From DATGMB01 sp035293845 (lineage in GTDB: Bacteria; Acidobacteriota; Terriglobia; Bryobacterales; Bryobacteraceae): a DNA stretch of 34,882 bases. The stretch is taken from assembly GCA_035293845.1 (NCBI GenBank), contig DATGMB010000090.1, positions 1-34,882 of the forward strand, read 5' to 3'. Positions within the stretch are counted from its first letter, which is position 1. Every line of letters begins with the position of its first letter. Made by a program: the position numbers and the translations under genes. Under the pieces are notes generated by a model, which was not told where the DNA came from, ran no database searches, and saw only the letters and a program-made list of their open reading frames with translations. This document shows positions 16,893 through 25,289 of this stretch, piece by piece.

Positions 16893-19145
16893 GTGACATC
16901 GGATCAACGGCAGGGAACCGTCAAGGTGGTGGTCGCCACGACGGTCATGCTGTCGTTCATTTCGTTCTGGCGGGCCGCCGCCATTGTGCTGAGCGATCTG
17001 GCCTCGTCCGCCTACTATGTGGGCGGCATCGCCGAGCAGGCCATCGGCAAGGCAGCGCCGTGGTTCATCCTGGCGATCATGCTGTTCAGCTACGCCGTGC
17101 GCGCCATTTATATCGAGAGCTGCTCCATGTTCGTGCGCGGTGGCGTATACAAGGTGGTGCACGAAGCGATGGGCGGAACGCTGGCCAAGTTTTCGGTCTC
17201 CGCCCTGATGTTCGACTATGTGCTCACCGGGCCCATCAGCGCGGTCAGCGCCGGGCTGTACCTGGGCGGGCTGATCAACGAGACGGGCGACCACTATCAT
17301 ATTCCCGGGCTGCACGTTTTCCCGCCGTATTTTGCCGCGGCATTCGCGGCCGCCGTTACGATTTATTTCTGGCGCAAGAACATCATCGGGATTCACGAGT
17401 CGAGCGAAAAGGCCCTGCGCATTATGCAGATCACGACGGTCATGGTGGTCATGCTGATCGTCTGGTGCCTGCTGACGATCTTCCGCAACGGTTACCAGCC
17501 GGTACCGGCGCCGATTCCGGCGAACCTGCATTTCAGCCCGGAGTCGCTCGGGTGGCTGCAGGGAACGGTAGCTCCTTCCATCACCGTGATCGCGATTCTG
17601 ATCGGCCTTGGGCACTCGCTGCTGGCGATGAGCGGCGAGGAGAGCCTGGCGCAGGTGAACCGGGAGATCGCGCATCCCAAGCTGAAGAACCTGGAGCGCG
17701 CGGGCTTCGTGATTTTCATCTACAGCCTGCTGTTCACCTCGCTCGTTTCGTTCTTCGCGGTGATGATCATCCCGGATGCGGACCGCAAGAATTTCCTCGA
17801 TAACCTGATCGGCGGCCTCTCGATGTACCTCGTCGGGCCGGTATGGCTGCGGTTGGCATTCCATGCCTTCGTGGTGCTGGTGGGAACCATGATTCTGGCC
17901 GGCGCGGTGAACACCGCGATTATCGGCTCCAACGGCGTGCTCAACCGCGTGGCCGAAGACGGCGTCCTGCCGGACTGGTTCCGCCAGCCGCACAAGAAAT
18001 TCGGAACCACCTCCCGAATTATCAACCTCATCGTGGCGCTGCAGCTCTTCACGATCGTCATCAGCCGCGGCGATGTCTACATGCTGGGCGAGGCGTATGC
18101 GTTCGGCGTGGTGTGGAGCTTCGCCATGAAGGCGCTTTCGGTGCTGGTGCTGCGCTATAAGCAGCCGTACGGGCGCGAGTGGAAGGTGCCGCTCAACTTC
18201 CATATCGGCGGCGTGGAGATCCCGCTCGGGCTGATCGCGATCACGGTGTCGCTGTTCGCGCTGGCCACGATCAACGTGCTGACGAAGAAGGTGGCAACGA
18301 TCTCCGGTGTGAGCTTCACGATCGCGTTCTTCCTGGTGTTCGAGCTCTCCGAGATGTACAACAAGCGCCGCGCCACAGGCCATCACGAGGAACTCGAGCG
18401 CTTCCGCCTGGACACGCGCCCCGACCTCAGCGCCTCCGCCCTCAGCGTGCGGCCCGGCAACGTGCTGGTGGCCGTGCGCAATCCGCACCGGCTGCAGCAC
18501 CTGGAGCGCATTCTACGCAAAACGGACACGCGGAAGATGGACATCGTGGTCCTTACCGTACGGCAGGTGACGCAGGCCGGCTCGGGCGAACACGCGCTCG
18601 ATATCGACCAGATCTTTTCCGAGGACGAGACGGAGGTCTTCACGCGCGTCGTTTCCCTGGCGGAGAAGGCCGGCAAGCATGTGGAGCTGATGGTCGTGCC
18701 CGGCGGCGACCCCTACGCCGCCATCGTGCAGACGGCCGCGCGGCTCCAGTCTTCGCGGATCGTGATGGGCCTTTCGCCCAAGCTCACGCCCTCCGAGCAG
18801 GGGGCGCAGGTCGGCCGGTATTGGGAGCAGCTTCCGGAGCCGCGTCCGTCTCTATCGCTCGAAATCGTGCTCGAAAATCAGCGCGACATCGTGTTTTTCA
18901 ACCTCGGCCCGCATCCGCCGCGCCTGTGGCCCGAGGACATCGAACTGGCCCACCGCCTTTGGCTGCAACTGAGCGCGATGGGTCCCGGCTCGAAGCTGCA
19001 CCATCGGGACGTAGTGGGCGTGGCGCTGCGCCGCATGAGCCGCGAGCTGCAATCCGAGCGGGCGCACGAGGTAGTCGATGACGTGCTCAAGGAGATCGCC
19101 GGCGCGAACGGCAGCGCCAGCGACCGGCAGGAGTGGCAGCCGTAA
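16893..19145 (+). CDS. APC-superfamily permease with C-terminal USP-like cytosolic domain
   Basis: A 750-residue inner-membrane protein. About 12 hydrophobic segments lie in residues 10-490 and match the amino acid-polyamine-organocation fold. Recognisable stretches are SFWRAAAIVLSDLASSAYYVGG near the first helix, GHSLLAMSGEESLAQVNREIAHPKLKN in the middle, and NTAIIGSNGVLNRVAEDGVLPDWFR. The last 230 residues are soluble, with an alpha/beta segment (GNVLVAVRNPHRLQHLERILRK, then KMDIVVLTVR, VELMVVPGGD, SSRIVMGLSPKLTPSEQ) that resembles a universal-stress-protein fold. A GTG start is used, 6 nt after GAGGAGAG. The substrate is unknown. The gene is transcribed alone; the neighbours are divergent (cca) and convergent (flavin reductase). 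Confidence 0.86.
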   Translation: MTSDQRQGTVKVVVATTVMLSFISFWRAAAIVLSDLASSAYYVGGIAEQAIGKAAPWFILAIMLFSYAVRAIYIESCSMFVRGGVYKVVHEAMGGTLAKFSVSALMFDYVLTGPISAVSAGLYLGGLINETGDHYHIPGLHVFPPYFAAAFAAAVTIYFWRKNIIGIHESSEKALRIMQITTVMVVMLIVWCLLTIFRNGYQPVPAPIPANLHFSPESLGWLQGTVAPSITVIAILIGLGHSLLAMSGEESLAQVNREIAHPKLKNLERAGFVIFIYSLLFTSLVSFFAVMIIPDADRKNFLDNLIGGLSMYLVGPVWLRLAFHAFVVLVGTMILAGAVNTAIIGSNGVLNRVAEDGVLPDWFRQPHKKFGTTSRIINLIVALQLFTIVISRGDVYMLGEAYAFGVVWSFAMKALSVLVLRYKQPYGREWKVPLNFHIGGVEIPLGLIAITVSLFALATINVLTKKVATISGVSFTIAFFLVFELSEMYNKRRATGHHEELERFRLDTRPDLSASALSVRPGNVLVAVRNPHRLQHLERILRKTDTRKMDIVVLTVRQVTQAGSGEHALDIDQIFSEDETEVFTRVVSLAEKAGKHVELMVVPGGDPYAAIVQTAARLQSSRIVMGLSPKLTPSEQGAQVGRYWEQLPEPRPSLSLEIVLENQRDIVFFNLGPHPPRLWPEDIELAHRLWLQLSAMGPGSKLHHRDVVGVALRRMSRELQSERAHEVVDDVLKEIAGANGSASDRQEWQP

Positions 19146-19215
19146 AAGAGGTGCACAAGCGCGTTTCGCTATCGATCCTGACACTCGAGTCCGGGCACAG
19201 CGATCCGAGGGGCGC

Positions 19216-19704
19216 TCACGCCAGCCCCTCGTACCGGCTTGCAAAGTACAGCAGCGGCTTCCCTTCCCCGACCCTCGCCCGCAGCATCCGTCCGACGAAG
19301 ATGTCATGGTCCCCGGAGGCGATCCGCTGCTCGACCTCGCACTCCATCGCCGCCAAAGCGCCGGGCAGCAGCGGCGCGCCGGTTTCGCCGCGCTCCCAGG
19401 GCAGCCCGTTGAAGCGGTCGAAGCCCTTGCGGGCGAAGCGCTCGGAAAGGTCCCGCTGCTCTTCCGTTAACACGTTGATTCCAAAGTGCCTGGCTGCGCG
19501 AAAGGCGTCGATCACGTTGACCGCATGGCCGAGACAGATCAGCACCAGCGGCGGATCGAGGGAAACCGATGTGAAGGAACTCACCGTCAATCCGTGGGGC
19601 ACGCCCTCGACGTCGAGCACGGTAGCCACGGCGACGCCTGTGGCGAAGCGGCTGCACGCGCGGCGGAATTCGTCCGGAGATACCTGCGAGCGATCGCTTG
19701 ACAT
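19216..19704 (-). CDS. Flavin reductase-like FMN-binding split-barrel protein
   Basis: A 162-residue protein of the flavin reductase (HpaC/RutF-like) family, which reduces FMN or FAD with NAD(P)H for a partner monooxygenase. The motifs are FRRACSRFATGVAVATV at the N-terminus, the FMN-binding GLTVSSFTSVSLDPPLVLICL stretch (about residues 38-58), FGINVLTEEQRDLSERFA, and GDHDIFVGRM near the C-terminus. The length is normal for the family. No monooxygenase gene is adjacent, so the partner is unknown. Its start codon overlaps the -35 box of the divergent HU operon promoter, so the two transcription units probably influence each other. Confidence 0.9.
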   Translation of the reverse strand: MSSDRSQVSPDEFRRACSRFATGVAVATVLDVEGVPHGLTVSSFTSVSLDPPLVLICLGHAVNVIDAFRAARHFGINVLTEEQRDLSERFARKGFDRFNGLPWERGETGAPLLPGALAAMECEVEQRIASGDHDIFVGRMLRARVGEGKPLLYFASRYEGLA

Positions 19705-19727
19705 GCGGATAAATTCAATCCTATCAT
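19698..19727 (+). promoter_or_regulatory. Strong sigma70-type promoter of the HU-led operon
   Basis: TTGACA (19698-19703), an 18-nt spacer and TATCAT (19722-19727) are close to consensus. The -35 overlaps the first codon of the divergent flavin reductase gene. Transcription would start near 19734, leaving a leader of about 65 nt that contains the hairpin at 19751-19770. Confidence 0.72.
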
Positions 19728-19750
19728 TTAGTTGAACGATGCGTGGATCG

Positions 19751-19770
19751 GGCCCGCGGAATGGCGGGCC
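19751..19770 (+). other. 5'-leader hairpin of the HU mRNA
   Basis: GGCCCGC (19751-19757) pairs with GCGGGCC (19764-19770), a 7-bp all-GC stem with a 6-nt loop, between promoter and ribosome-binding site. It may stabilise the leader or be a translational control element; there is no direct evidence for either. Confidence 0.45.
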
Positions 19771-19799
19771 GGCGCGCCCAGAGGATTGGAGGAGGCGTT

Positions 19800-20069
19800 T
19801 TGATCAAGCTGGACATCATCAACGAGGTCGTCAACCGGACCGGCATCACGAAAACGAAGGCCGAAATGGCGGTGGAGACCGTATTCGAGTCGATGAAGAA
19901 AGCTCTCGAACAGGGCGACCGCATCGAACTGCGGGGTTTCGGCGTCTTCAACGTCAAACCTCGCAAGACCGGCATCGGGCGCAACCCTCGTACCGGCGCG
20001 GAGGTCTCGATTCCTCCAGGAAAGGCCGTGCGCTTCAAGCCCGGCAAGGAGCTGCAAACGCTGCAGTAG
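19800..20069 (+). CDS. HU/IHF-family DNA-binding protein, TTG start
   Basis: An 89-residue nucleoid protein that bends DNA. The TTG at 19800 is chosen because GGAGGAGG (19788-19795) lies just upstream and the protein then begins exactly where the family does (MIKLDIINEVVNRTGITKTKAEMAV, first residue from TTG). A further upstream ATG at 19743 would add 19 unrelated residues. The beta-arm signature is present (RKTGIGRNPRTGAEVSIPPGKAVRFKPGKEL), as is the FGVFNV strand. The length matches HU/IHF. It heads an operon: the M50 protease gene starts 28 nt downstream. Confidence 0.93.
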   Translation: MIKLDIINEVVNRTGITKTKAEMAVETVFESMKKALEQGDRIELRGFGVFNVKPRKTGIGRNPRTGAEVSIPPGKAVRFKPGKELQTLQ

Positions 20070-20097
20070 ACCCGCCCCGCTGCGGCGCTGATTCATT

Positions 20098-21111
20098 GTG
20101 TCGTCCCAGGATTACTCCCCCGCGCCGTTCCCGTTTTTCCACGAGAACGGGACTGCGGAAGCACACCCTATTCCTGCCAGCCGCCGCCGGGAACGCTATT
20201 GGCTCTACGGCCTGCTGTTCGCCGTCACGCTGTTTTCCGCCACCGTCACGGGCGCGGCGATGCAGTCCGATTTCCGCCGCAATATCCCGTTCGATATCGA
20301 GAACAGCTTCGATTTCTACGGCACCGCCTGGCGCCATCCCGCGATCCTCCTCAGCGGGCTGCCATTCTCCCTCACCCTGCTCGCGATCCTGCTGGCGCAC
20401 GAGTTCGGGCATTACCTGGCTGCGATGTACCACCGCGTCGACGCGAGCCTCCCCTACTTCATGCCCTCGCCATTTCTGGGGACCTTCGGCGCGTTCATCC
20501 GGGTGCGCTCGCCGATCTATTCCAAGCGGGTGCTTTTCGATATCGGGATCGCCGGTCCGCTGGCCGGGTTCGTCTTCCTGCTGCCCGCGCTCTCGATCGG
20601 CCTCGCGTTTTCCAAGGTAATCCCCAACATCGCGCACCAGGGCAGCATCGAGTTCGGGGTGCCCGCGCTGCAGTGGATTCTGAGTCACAGCATCTTTCCC
20701 GGCGCGCGCACCGCCGACGTTTATCTGCATCCCGTGGCCCGGGCGGCCTGGATCGGCATGTTCGCCACCGCGATGAACCTCCTGCCGATCGGCCAGCTCG
20801 ATGGCGGCCACATCCTGTATTCGTTTTTCCCGCGCTGGCACCGCACGATCTCGCAGGCGGTCTGCGTCCTCATGCTGGCGCCGCTTGCCATCATTGGGCT
20901 GCGACACCTGGGATTCCACGTGCTGCCGGGCACGGGCGTGTGGGCCGGCTGGTCGCTCTGGGGATTGATTCTGCTGCGCCTGGGCCGCCACCATCCGGTC
21001 ATCGAGGACCACACGGGCCTCACGCCCGGCCGCCGCATTCTGGGCTGGGTCGCGCTGGCGGTCTTCCTGCTTTGCTTTGCGCTCGAGCCGATCGGCGCCG
21101 GCGGGTTTTAG
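20098..21111 (+). CDS. M50-family site-2-type membrane metalloprotease
   Basis: A 337-residue polytopic zinc protease for intramembrane cleavage. The zinc motif HEFGH is at residues 101-105 in a hydrophobic helix (LLAILLAHEFGHYLAAM), and the third ligand is in NLLPIGQLDGGH (Asp235). The layout with FMPSPFLGTFGAFIRVRSPI after the first motif resembles EGY1/EGY-like and other M50 proteins without a PDZ domain, unlike RseP. About seven membrane segments are visible. A GTG start is used, 28 nt after the HU stop. The substrate is unknown; an anti-sigma factor or a membrane-bound regulator is the usual type of target. Confidence 0.9.
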   Translation: MSSQDYSPAPFPFFHENGTAEAHPIPASRRRERYWLYGLLFAVTLFSATVTGAAMQSDFRRNIPFDIENSFDFYGTAWRHPAILLSGLPFSLTLLAILLAHEFGHYLAAMYHRVDASLPYFMPSPFLGTFGAFIRVRSPIYSKRVLFDIGIAGPLAGFVFLLPALSIGLAFSKVIPNIAHQGSIEFGVPALQWILSHSIFPGARTADVYLHPVARAAWIGMFATAMNLLPIGQLDGGHILYSFFPRWHRTISQAVCVLMLAPLAIIGLRHLGFHVLPGTGVWAGWSLWGLILLRLGRHHPVIEDHTGLTPGRRILGWVALAVFLLCFALEPIGAGGF

Positions 21112-21128
21112 CGTCCGGCACCCGGCCC

Positions 21129-21866
21129 ATGAAGATCACCGCCACGATCATCACGCTGAATGAGGAACGCAACATCGCCCGCGCCATCGAGAGCCTGCGG
21201 TGCGCAGACGAAATCCTCATCGTGGATAGCGGCTCGACGGACCGCACGGTCGAGCTTGCGCAGAATCTCGGCGCGCGCGTGATCGAGGCCAACTGGCGCG
21301 GCTACTCCGGCCAGAAGAACTGGGCGGCGGAGCAGGCCACGCACGACTGGATTCTTTCGCTCGACGCCGATGAGGCTTTGAGCGAAGCGCTCGAAGCCGA
21401 AATCTGGAGCCTGAAGAAATCCGGACCGCGCTACGACGCCTATACGATGCCGCGTCTCGCGCGGTATCTCGGGCGATGGATACTGCACTCCGGCTGGTAT
21501 CCCGACCGCAAGGTGCGGCTCTACGACCGCCGCAAGGCTAAATGGGTCGGGGAATTCGTGCACGAAAGCGTCCAGGTGACCGGCCGCAGCGGCCATCTCG
21601 AAGCCAACATCCTCCACTTCACCTGCGATTCACTCTCCGAACACCTGAAGACGCTCGACCGCTACACCACGCTCGCCGCCCAGGAGATCGCCGCGCGCCG
21701 CCTTCCCGTGCCGCTCCACCGCCTGATCCTCGACCCGCCCTGGACATTCGTCAAGTCGTACTTCCTGCAGCTCGGCTTCCTGGATGGCTTCGAAGGGTTA
21801 ACCATTGCCTATATGGCGGCCTTCTATACTTTTCTGAAATACTCTAAAGCGAGAATCATGAGCTGA
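21129..21866 (+). CDS. Glycosyltransferase family 2 (WaaE/KdtX-like)
   Basis: A 245-residue GT-A enzyme. The N-terminus is TATIITLNEERNIARAIESL, followed by DEILIVDSGSTDRT and the metal-binding DADEALSEAL. The central and C-terminal parts (GWYPDRKVRLYDRRKAKWVGEFVHE, and the tail FVKSYFLQLGFLDGFEGL) are those of the LPS core glucosyltransferase-like subgroup, so it probably adds a sugar to a lipid or surface glycan on the cytosolic side of the membrane. It begins 17 nt after the protease gene and its stop overlaps the start of the next gene by one base (TGATG), indicating translational coupling. Confidence 0.92.
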   Translation: MKITATIITLNEERNIARAIESLRCADEILIVDSGSTDRTVELAQNLGARVIEANWRGYSGQKNWAAEQATHDWILSLDADEALSEALEAEIWSLKKSGPRYDAYTMPRLARYLGRWILHSGWYPDRKVRLYDRRKAKWVGEFVHESVQVTGRSGHLEANILHFTCDSLSEHLKTLDRYTTLAAQEIAARRLPVPLHRLILDPPWTFVKSYFLQLGFLDGFEGLTIAYMAAFYTFLKYSKARIMS

Positions 21867-22765
21867 TGCGCGTCCTGCATCTCGACGCCGGCAAGGAAAT
21901 GCGCGGAGGCCAGTGGCAGGTGCTGCGGCTGATCGAAGGCCTGGCGCGCGCGGGCGTGCAATCGACGCTGCTGGCGCGGCCCGCGAGCCCGCTGTTCGCG
22001 GCGGCGCATGCGCGGGGATGGCGCGTCGAACCGCTGGGTTACATCCGCGCGGCGTTCGTCGCGGCACGGCACCACGTGATTCATGCCCACGACGCGCGTT
22101 CCCACACGATGGCGGCCGTGTTCGCGGGGCCGCCGCTGGTGGTCGCGCGGCGCGTGGCGTTCCCGATTCGCTCGCGCTGGAAGTACCGGCGCGCCAACCG
22201 CTATATCGCGGTTTCGGAATATGTGAAATCCGTGCTGCTGGCGGGCGGGGTGCCGGAGCGGAAGATCTCCGTCGTCTACGATGGCGTCCCGGTCCTGGAG
22301 CCACGCGCGGAGTCCCCCGCAGAGCCCGGCGGCGCGATGCTCACTCCCGCCAATACGGCGGACCCGGCCAAAGGATCGGCACTCGCCGCGGAAGCCGCGC
22401 GCCTCGCCGGCGTGGAGCTCACCCCATCCGCCAATCTGGAAGCCGATCTGCCGCGCGCTGGAGCGCTGGTTTATATCAGCCACAGCGAAGGCCTCGGCTC
22501 GGCCGCGCTGCTGGCCATGGCCGCGGGGGTGCCGGTGATCGCCAGCAGGGTGGGCGGCCTTCCGGAAATCGTGCGGGATGGCGAAACCGGACTGCTTGTC
22601 GAAAACGACGCTGCGGCCATCGCCGGCGCCATGCGGCGCCTCGCCTGCGATCCCGCCCTGGCGCGCCGCATGGGGGAAGCGGCCCGGCGCAGCGTCATCG
22701 AAAACTTCACGGTGGACCGGATGGTACACCGTACCATGGAAGTATACCGGCAGGTACTTGGCTGA
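21866..22765 (+). CDS. Glycosyltransferase family 4, compact form
   Basis: A 299-residue GT-B glycosyltransferase. The N-terminal domain starts MRVLHLDAGKEMRGGQWQVLRLIEGLARAG with an acceptor-type GGQ loop, and the HVIHAHDARSHTMA segment follows. The C-terminal donor-binding domain has VYISHSEGLGSAALLAMAAGVPVIASRVGGLPEIVRDGETGLLV, including the E-x7-E-type region of GT4. It is about 70 residues shorter than common GT4 proteins: the first strands of the donor domain are contracted (VYDGVPVLEPRAE directly followed by a loose Ala/Pro stretch). It is coupled to the GT2 gene by overlap and abuts the prepilin peptidase gene (stop and start adjacent). Confidence 0.9.
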   Translation: MRVLHLDAGKEMRGGQWQVLRLIEGLARAGVQSTLLARPASPLFAAAHARGWRVEPLGYIRAAFVAARHHVIHAHDARSHTMAAVFAGPPLVVARRVAFPIRSRWKYRRANRYIAVSEYVKSVLLAGGVPERKISVVYDGVPVLEPRAESPAEPGGAMLTPANTADPAKGSALAAEAARLAGVELTPSANLEADLPRAGALVYISHSEGLGSAALLAMAAGVPVIASRVGGLPEIVRDGETGLLVENDAAAIAGAMRRLACDPALARRMGEAARRSVIENFTVDRMVHRTMEVYRQVLG

Positions 22766-23566
22766 ATGGAATCCTTCGTCGCGCTCGTTTTCGGATTATT
22801 GATTGGCAGCTTCCTGAATGTCTGTATTCACCGCTGGCCGCGCGGCCGCTCGGTGGTGCGTCCGCGGTCGCATTGCGTCCGCTGCCGGAAGATGATTCCG
22901 TGGTACGACAACATTCCGCTGCTGAGCTACCTGGCGCTGCGCGGGCGCTGCCGCTATTGCGGATGCCGCATCTCGCTGCGCTATCCCACGGTAGAGCTGT
23001 TCACCGGCGCAGTGTTCTTCTACTTTGTCCGGACCCTCGGCGCCACCGCGCTGGCGGCCAAAATGTGCGTGCTGGGGGCTATTCTGATCGCGCTCGTCTT
23101 CTCCGATCTCGAAAAGCGCATCCTTCCCGACGAGTTGACCCTCGGGGGCGCGCTCGCCGGAATGGCATTTGCCGCCTTCGTGCCGCTCCACGATGACGCG
23201 GCGCTGTTCCCGCTGCTGCTCCTCGGCGGCGTGCCGCCGGGCCGGATGGAATGGCTCGCCACGGCCGCGATCAGCGCCTTTCTGCCGGCGTTCTTCCTCT
23301 GGGGTGGCGGCTGGCTCTACCTGAAGCTCCGGCACCGCGAAGGACTGGGATTCGGCGACGTAAAGCTCATGGTGATGGTCGGCGCCTTCCTGGGACTGCT
23401 GCCGACGCTGGAGGCGATGCTATACGGTTCGCTGGCCGGCTCGGTGATCGGGCTGCTCTACATCTGGATCACGAAGAAGGATGCGTCCAGCTATCCGCTC
23501 CCGTTCGGCAGTTTTCTGGGATTGGCCGCGCTCGCCGTGGCGGTGTGGACCGCCGCGCATCCGTAG
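22766..23566 (+). CDS. pilD: Type IV prepilin leader peptidase / N-methyltransferase
   Basis: A 266-residue inner-membrane aspartyl protease that cleaves and methylates type IV prepilins and type II pseudopilins. The N-terminal cytosolic loop carries the two CxxC zinc pairs (C37/C40 and C62/C65) within the methyltransferase part, after GSFLNVCIHRWP. The peptidase Asp residues are D114 (FSDLEKRILPDEL) and D198 in GFGDVKLM. About eight membrane segments are visible. Pilin genes are not in the window. The ATG directly follows the stop of the GT4 gene, so it belongs to the same operon. Confidence 0.95.
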   Translation: MESFVALVFGLLIGSFLNVCIHRWPRGRSVVRPRSHCVRCRKMIPWYDNIPLLSYLALRGRCRYCGCRISLRYPTVELFTGAVFFYFVRTLGATALAAKMCVLGAILIALVFSDLEKRILPDELTLGGALAGMAFAAFVPLHDDAALFPLLLLGGVPPGRMEWLATAAISAFLPAFFLWGGGWLYLKLRHREGLGFGDVKLMVMVGAFLGLLPTLEAMLYGSLAGSVIGLLYIWITKKDASSYPLPFGSFLGLAALAVAVWTAAHP

Positions 23567-23603
23567 CCGCCCTGCATTCTTGCGCCGGCGGTACACTACA
23601 CGC

Positions 23604-25235
23604 ATGACTCCCACCCTGCTGATCCAGTCTCCCGACGGCCAGACCCGCACCGTCCCGCTCGCCGGCGAACGCCTCACGGTCGGACGATCCAGCGCCGCCG
23701 AGCTCTGCTTCCCCGAGGACGCCGGCCTTTCCCGCCAGCACTTCGTGTTCGAATCGGACGGAAGCGAATGGACCGTCCAGGATCTGGGCAGCAAGAACGG
23801 CACATTCGTCAACAACATTCCGCTGAAAGCCCGGCTACTCCTGAAGCCCGGCGACCGCATCACCGCCGGCCACCTGGTGGTCGTCTATGCGCCGGATGGG
23901 GTGGATTCGCAGGCCGGTATGGTGGTCTTCGAGGGCGAACACGACGCGCCCAGCACCTCCACCGTCGTCACCAGCCTGGAGGGCGCGCTCTCCAATCAGA
24001 CGATGGTGCTCGAGCGCGGGGCGCGCAAGGGCGCCTCGCCCATCCAGGCGCTGATTCGCGCCGGACAGGTGCTCGCCGAGAACCGTCCGATCGAGGAACT
24101 GTTCCAGGGCATCCTCGACCTCGCCATTGAGGCCGTCAACGCCCAGCGCGGCGTGCTACTGACGCTCGAAGGCGACCGCCTCGTTCCGCGCGCCCACAAG
24201 GGCGAAGGCTTCCGCATCAGCACCACCCTGCGCGACCGCGTGCTCCATGAGAAGAAGTCCATCCTGGTGCGCGATACCGGCCTCGACGACGCCTTCAAGG
24301 CGCGGATGAGCATCGTGGAGCAGAAGGTGCACACCATGATGGCGGTGCCGCTACAGACCAGCGATCGCATCGTCGGGCTGCTCTACGTGGACTCGTCCTA
24401 CGTGCTGCGCGAATTCAACGAAGATGATCTCTGGCTCCTCACGATCATGGGGAACCAGGCGGCGCTCAAGATCGTCAGCGCGCTGCTCGCCAGCGCCGAA
24501 GAGGCGGAGCGCATCGTCAGCCGCGATCTCGGCCAAGCGGCGGAGATTCAGAAGGGCACGCTGCCCGCCTGCGCCCCGCGCGTCGACCACGCCGATCTCG
24601 CCGGCTTTAACGCCGCCTGCCGGACCGTCGGCGGCGATTACTACGATTTCTTCCCGTATCCCGACGGCCGCGTGGCGCTCGCGCTCGGCGATGTTTCCGG
24701 CAAGGGAATGCCCGCCGCGCTCATGATGATGGCGCTGCAGGCGCGCGTGCAGGTGCTGGCGGAAGATCCGCACGATCTCGGCGCCTTCATGGCGCGGCTG
24801 AATAAAGCCACCTGCTCGAAGTGCCCGAGCAATCGCTTCATCACGTTCTTCTTCTGCGTGCTCGATCCGGCTGGAAACCTGGCGTTCGCCAACGCCGGGC
24901 ACAATCCGCCCATCGTCATGCGCCATTCGGGAGAAGCCGAGATGCTGGAAGGCGGCGGCCCTGTGCTGGGAATCCTCTCCATCGCGCCCTACAGCCAGAT
25001 GGAGACGCGGCTCGATCCCGGCGACCTGCTCGTGATCTACAGCGACGGCGTGACCGAGGCCACCAACCACAACTACGAGGAGTTCGGCGAGGAGCGGCTG
25101 ATCGAGGTCCTGCGCCGGCACCGCGGCGAGCCTGCCGCCGCGATCGTCACCGCCGTTACGCAGGCGTTGGCCGAATTCGTCGCCGGCGCGCCGCAAGCGG
25201 ACGATATTACGCTGATCGTCGCGAAGCGCCTGTGA
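23604..25235 (+). CDS. FHA-GAF-PP2C (SpoIIE-like) serine phosphatase
   Basis: A 543-residue cytosolic signalling protein. An FHA domain (residues 1-100: VGRSSAAELCF, LSRQHFVFES, DLGSKNGTFVNN) binds phosphothreonine peptides. A GAF domain (about 148-295: ILDLAIEAVNAQRGVLLTLEGD, MMAVPLQTSDRIVGLLYVD) senses a ligand. A PP2C/SpoIIE phosphatase domain (about 320-540) shows GGDYYDFFPYPDGRVALALGDVSGKGMPAALMM, NAGHNPPIV, YSDGVTEATN and the final DDITLIV, with the metal-binding Asp residues intact. It is likely to act on an anti-anti-sigma factor or an FHA-bound phosphoprotein; no such partner is in the window. The start is 37 nt after pilD; an earlier in-frame ATG would overlap pilD and is rejected. 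Confidence 0.93.
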   Translation: MTPTLLIQSPDGQTRTVPLAGERLTVGRSSAAELCFPEDAGLSRQHFVFESDGSEWTVQDLGSKNGTFVNNIPLKARLLLKPGDRITAGHLVVVYAPDGVDSQAGMVVFEGEHDAPSTSTVVTSLEGALSNQTMVLERGARKGASPIQALIRAGQVLAENRPIEELFQGILDLAIEAVNAQRGVLLTLEGDRLVPRAHKGEGFRISTTLRDRVLHEKKSILVRDTGLDDAFKARMSIVEQKVHTMMAVPLQTSDRIVGLLYVDSSYVLREFNEDDLWLLTIMGNQAALKIVSALLASAEEAERIVSRDLGQAAEIQKGTLPACAPRVDHADLAGFNAACRTVGGDYYDFFPYPDGRVALALGDVSGKGMPAALMMMALQARVQVLAEDPHDLGAFMARLNKATCSKCPSNRFITFFFCVLDPAGNLAFANAGHNPPIVMRHSGEAEMLEGGGPVLGILSIAPYSQMETRLDPGDLLVIYSDGVTEATNHNYEEFGEERLIEVLRRHRGEPAAAIVTAVTQALAEFVAGAPQADDITLIVAKRL

Positions 25236-25251
25236 GTCGGCCGAGTATTTT

Positions 25252-25274
25252 GACGCAGAGGCGCTGAGACGCAG
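25252..25274. repeat. Short GACGCAG-type repeat unit in the convergent gap
   Basis: GACGCAGAGGCGCTGAGACGC and two more bases form a degenerate repeat of GACGCAG/GCGCTGAG. I recall similar short elements dispersed in many bacterial genomes, but dispersal here cannot be checked. Confidence 0.3.
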
Positions 25275-25289
25275 TGAATGATTCCGCGC

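Noticed and set aside
15393..18500. A 1035-codon reverse open frame covering cca and the start of the permease gene
   Set aside because: It is an antisense shadow caused by the strong codon bias of GC-rich genes; its translation is Arg/His/Gln-rich low-complexity sequence and the overlapping genes are clear family members.
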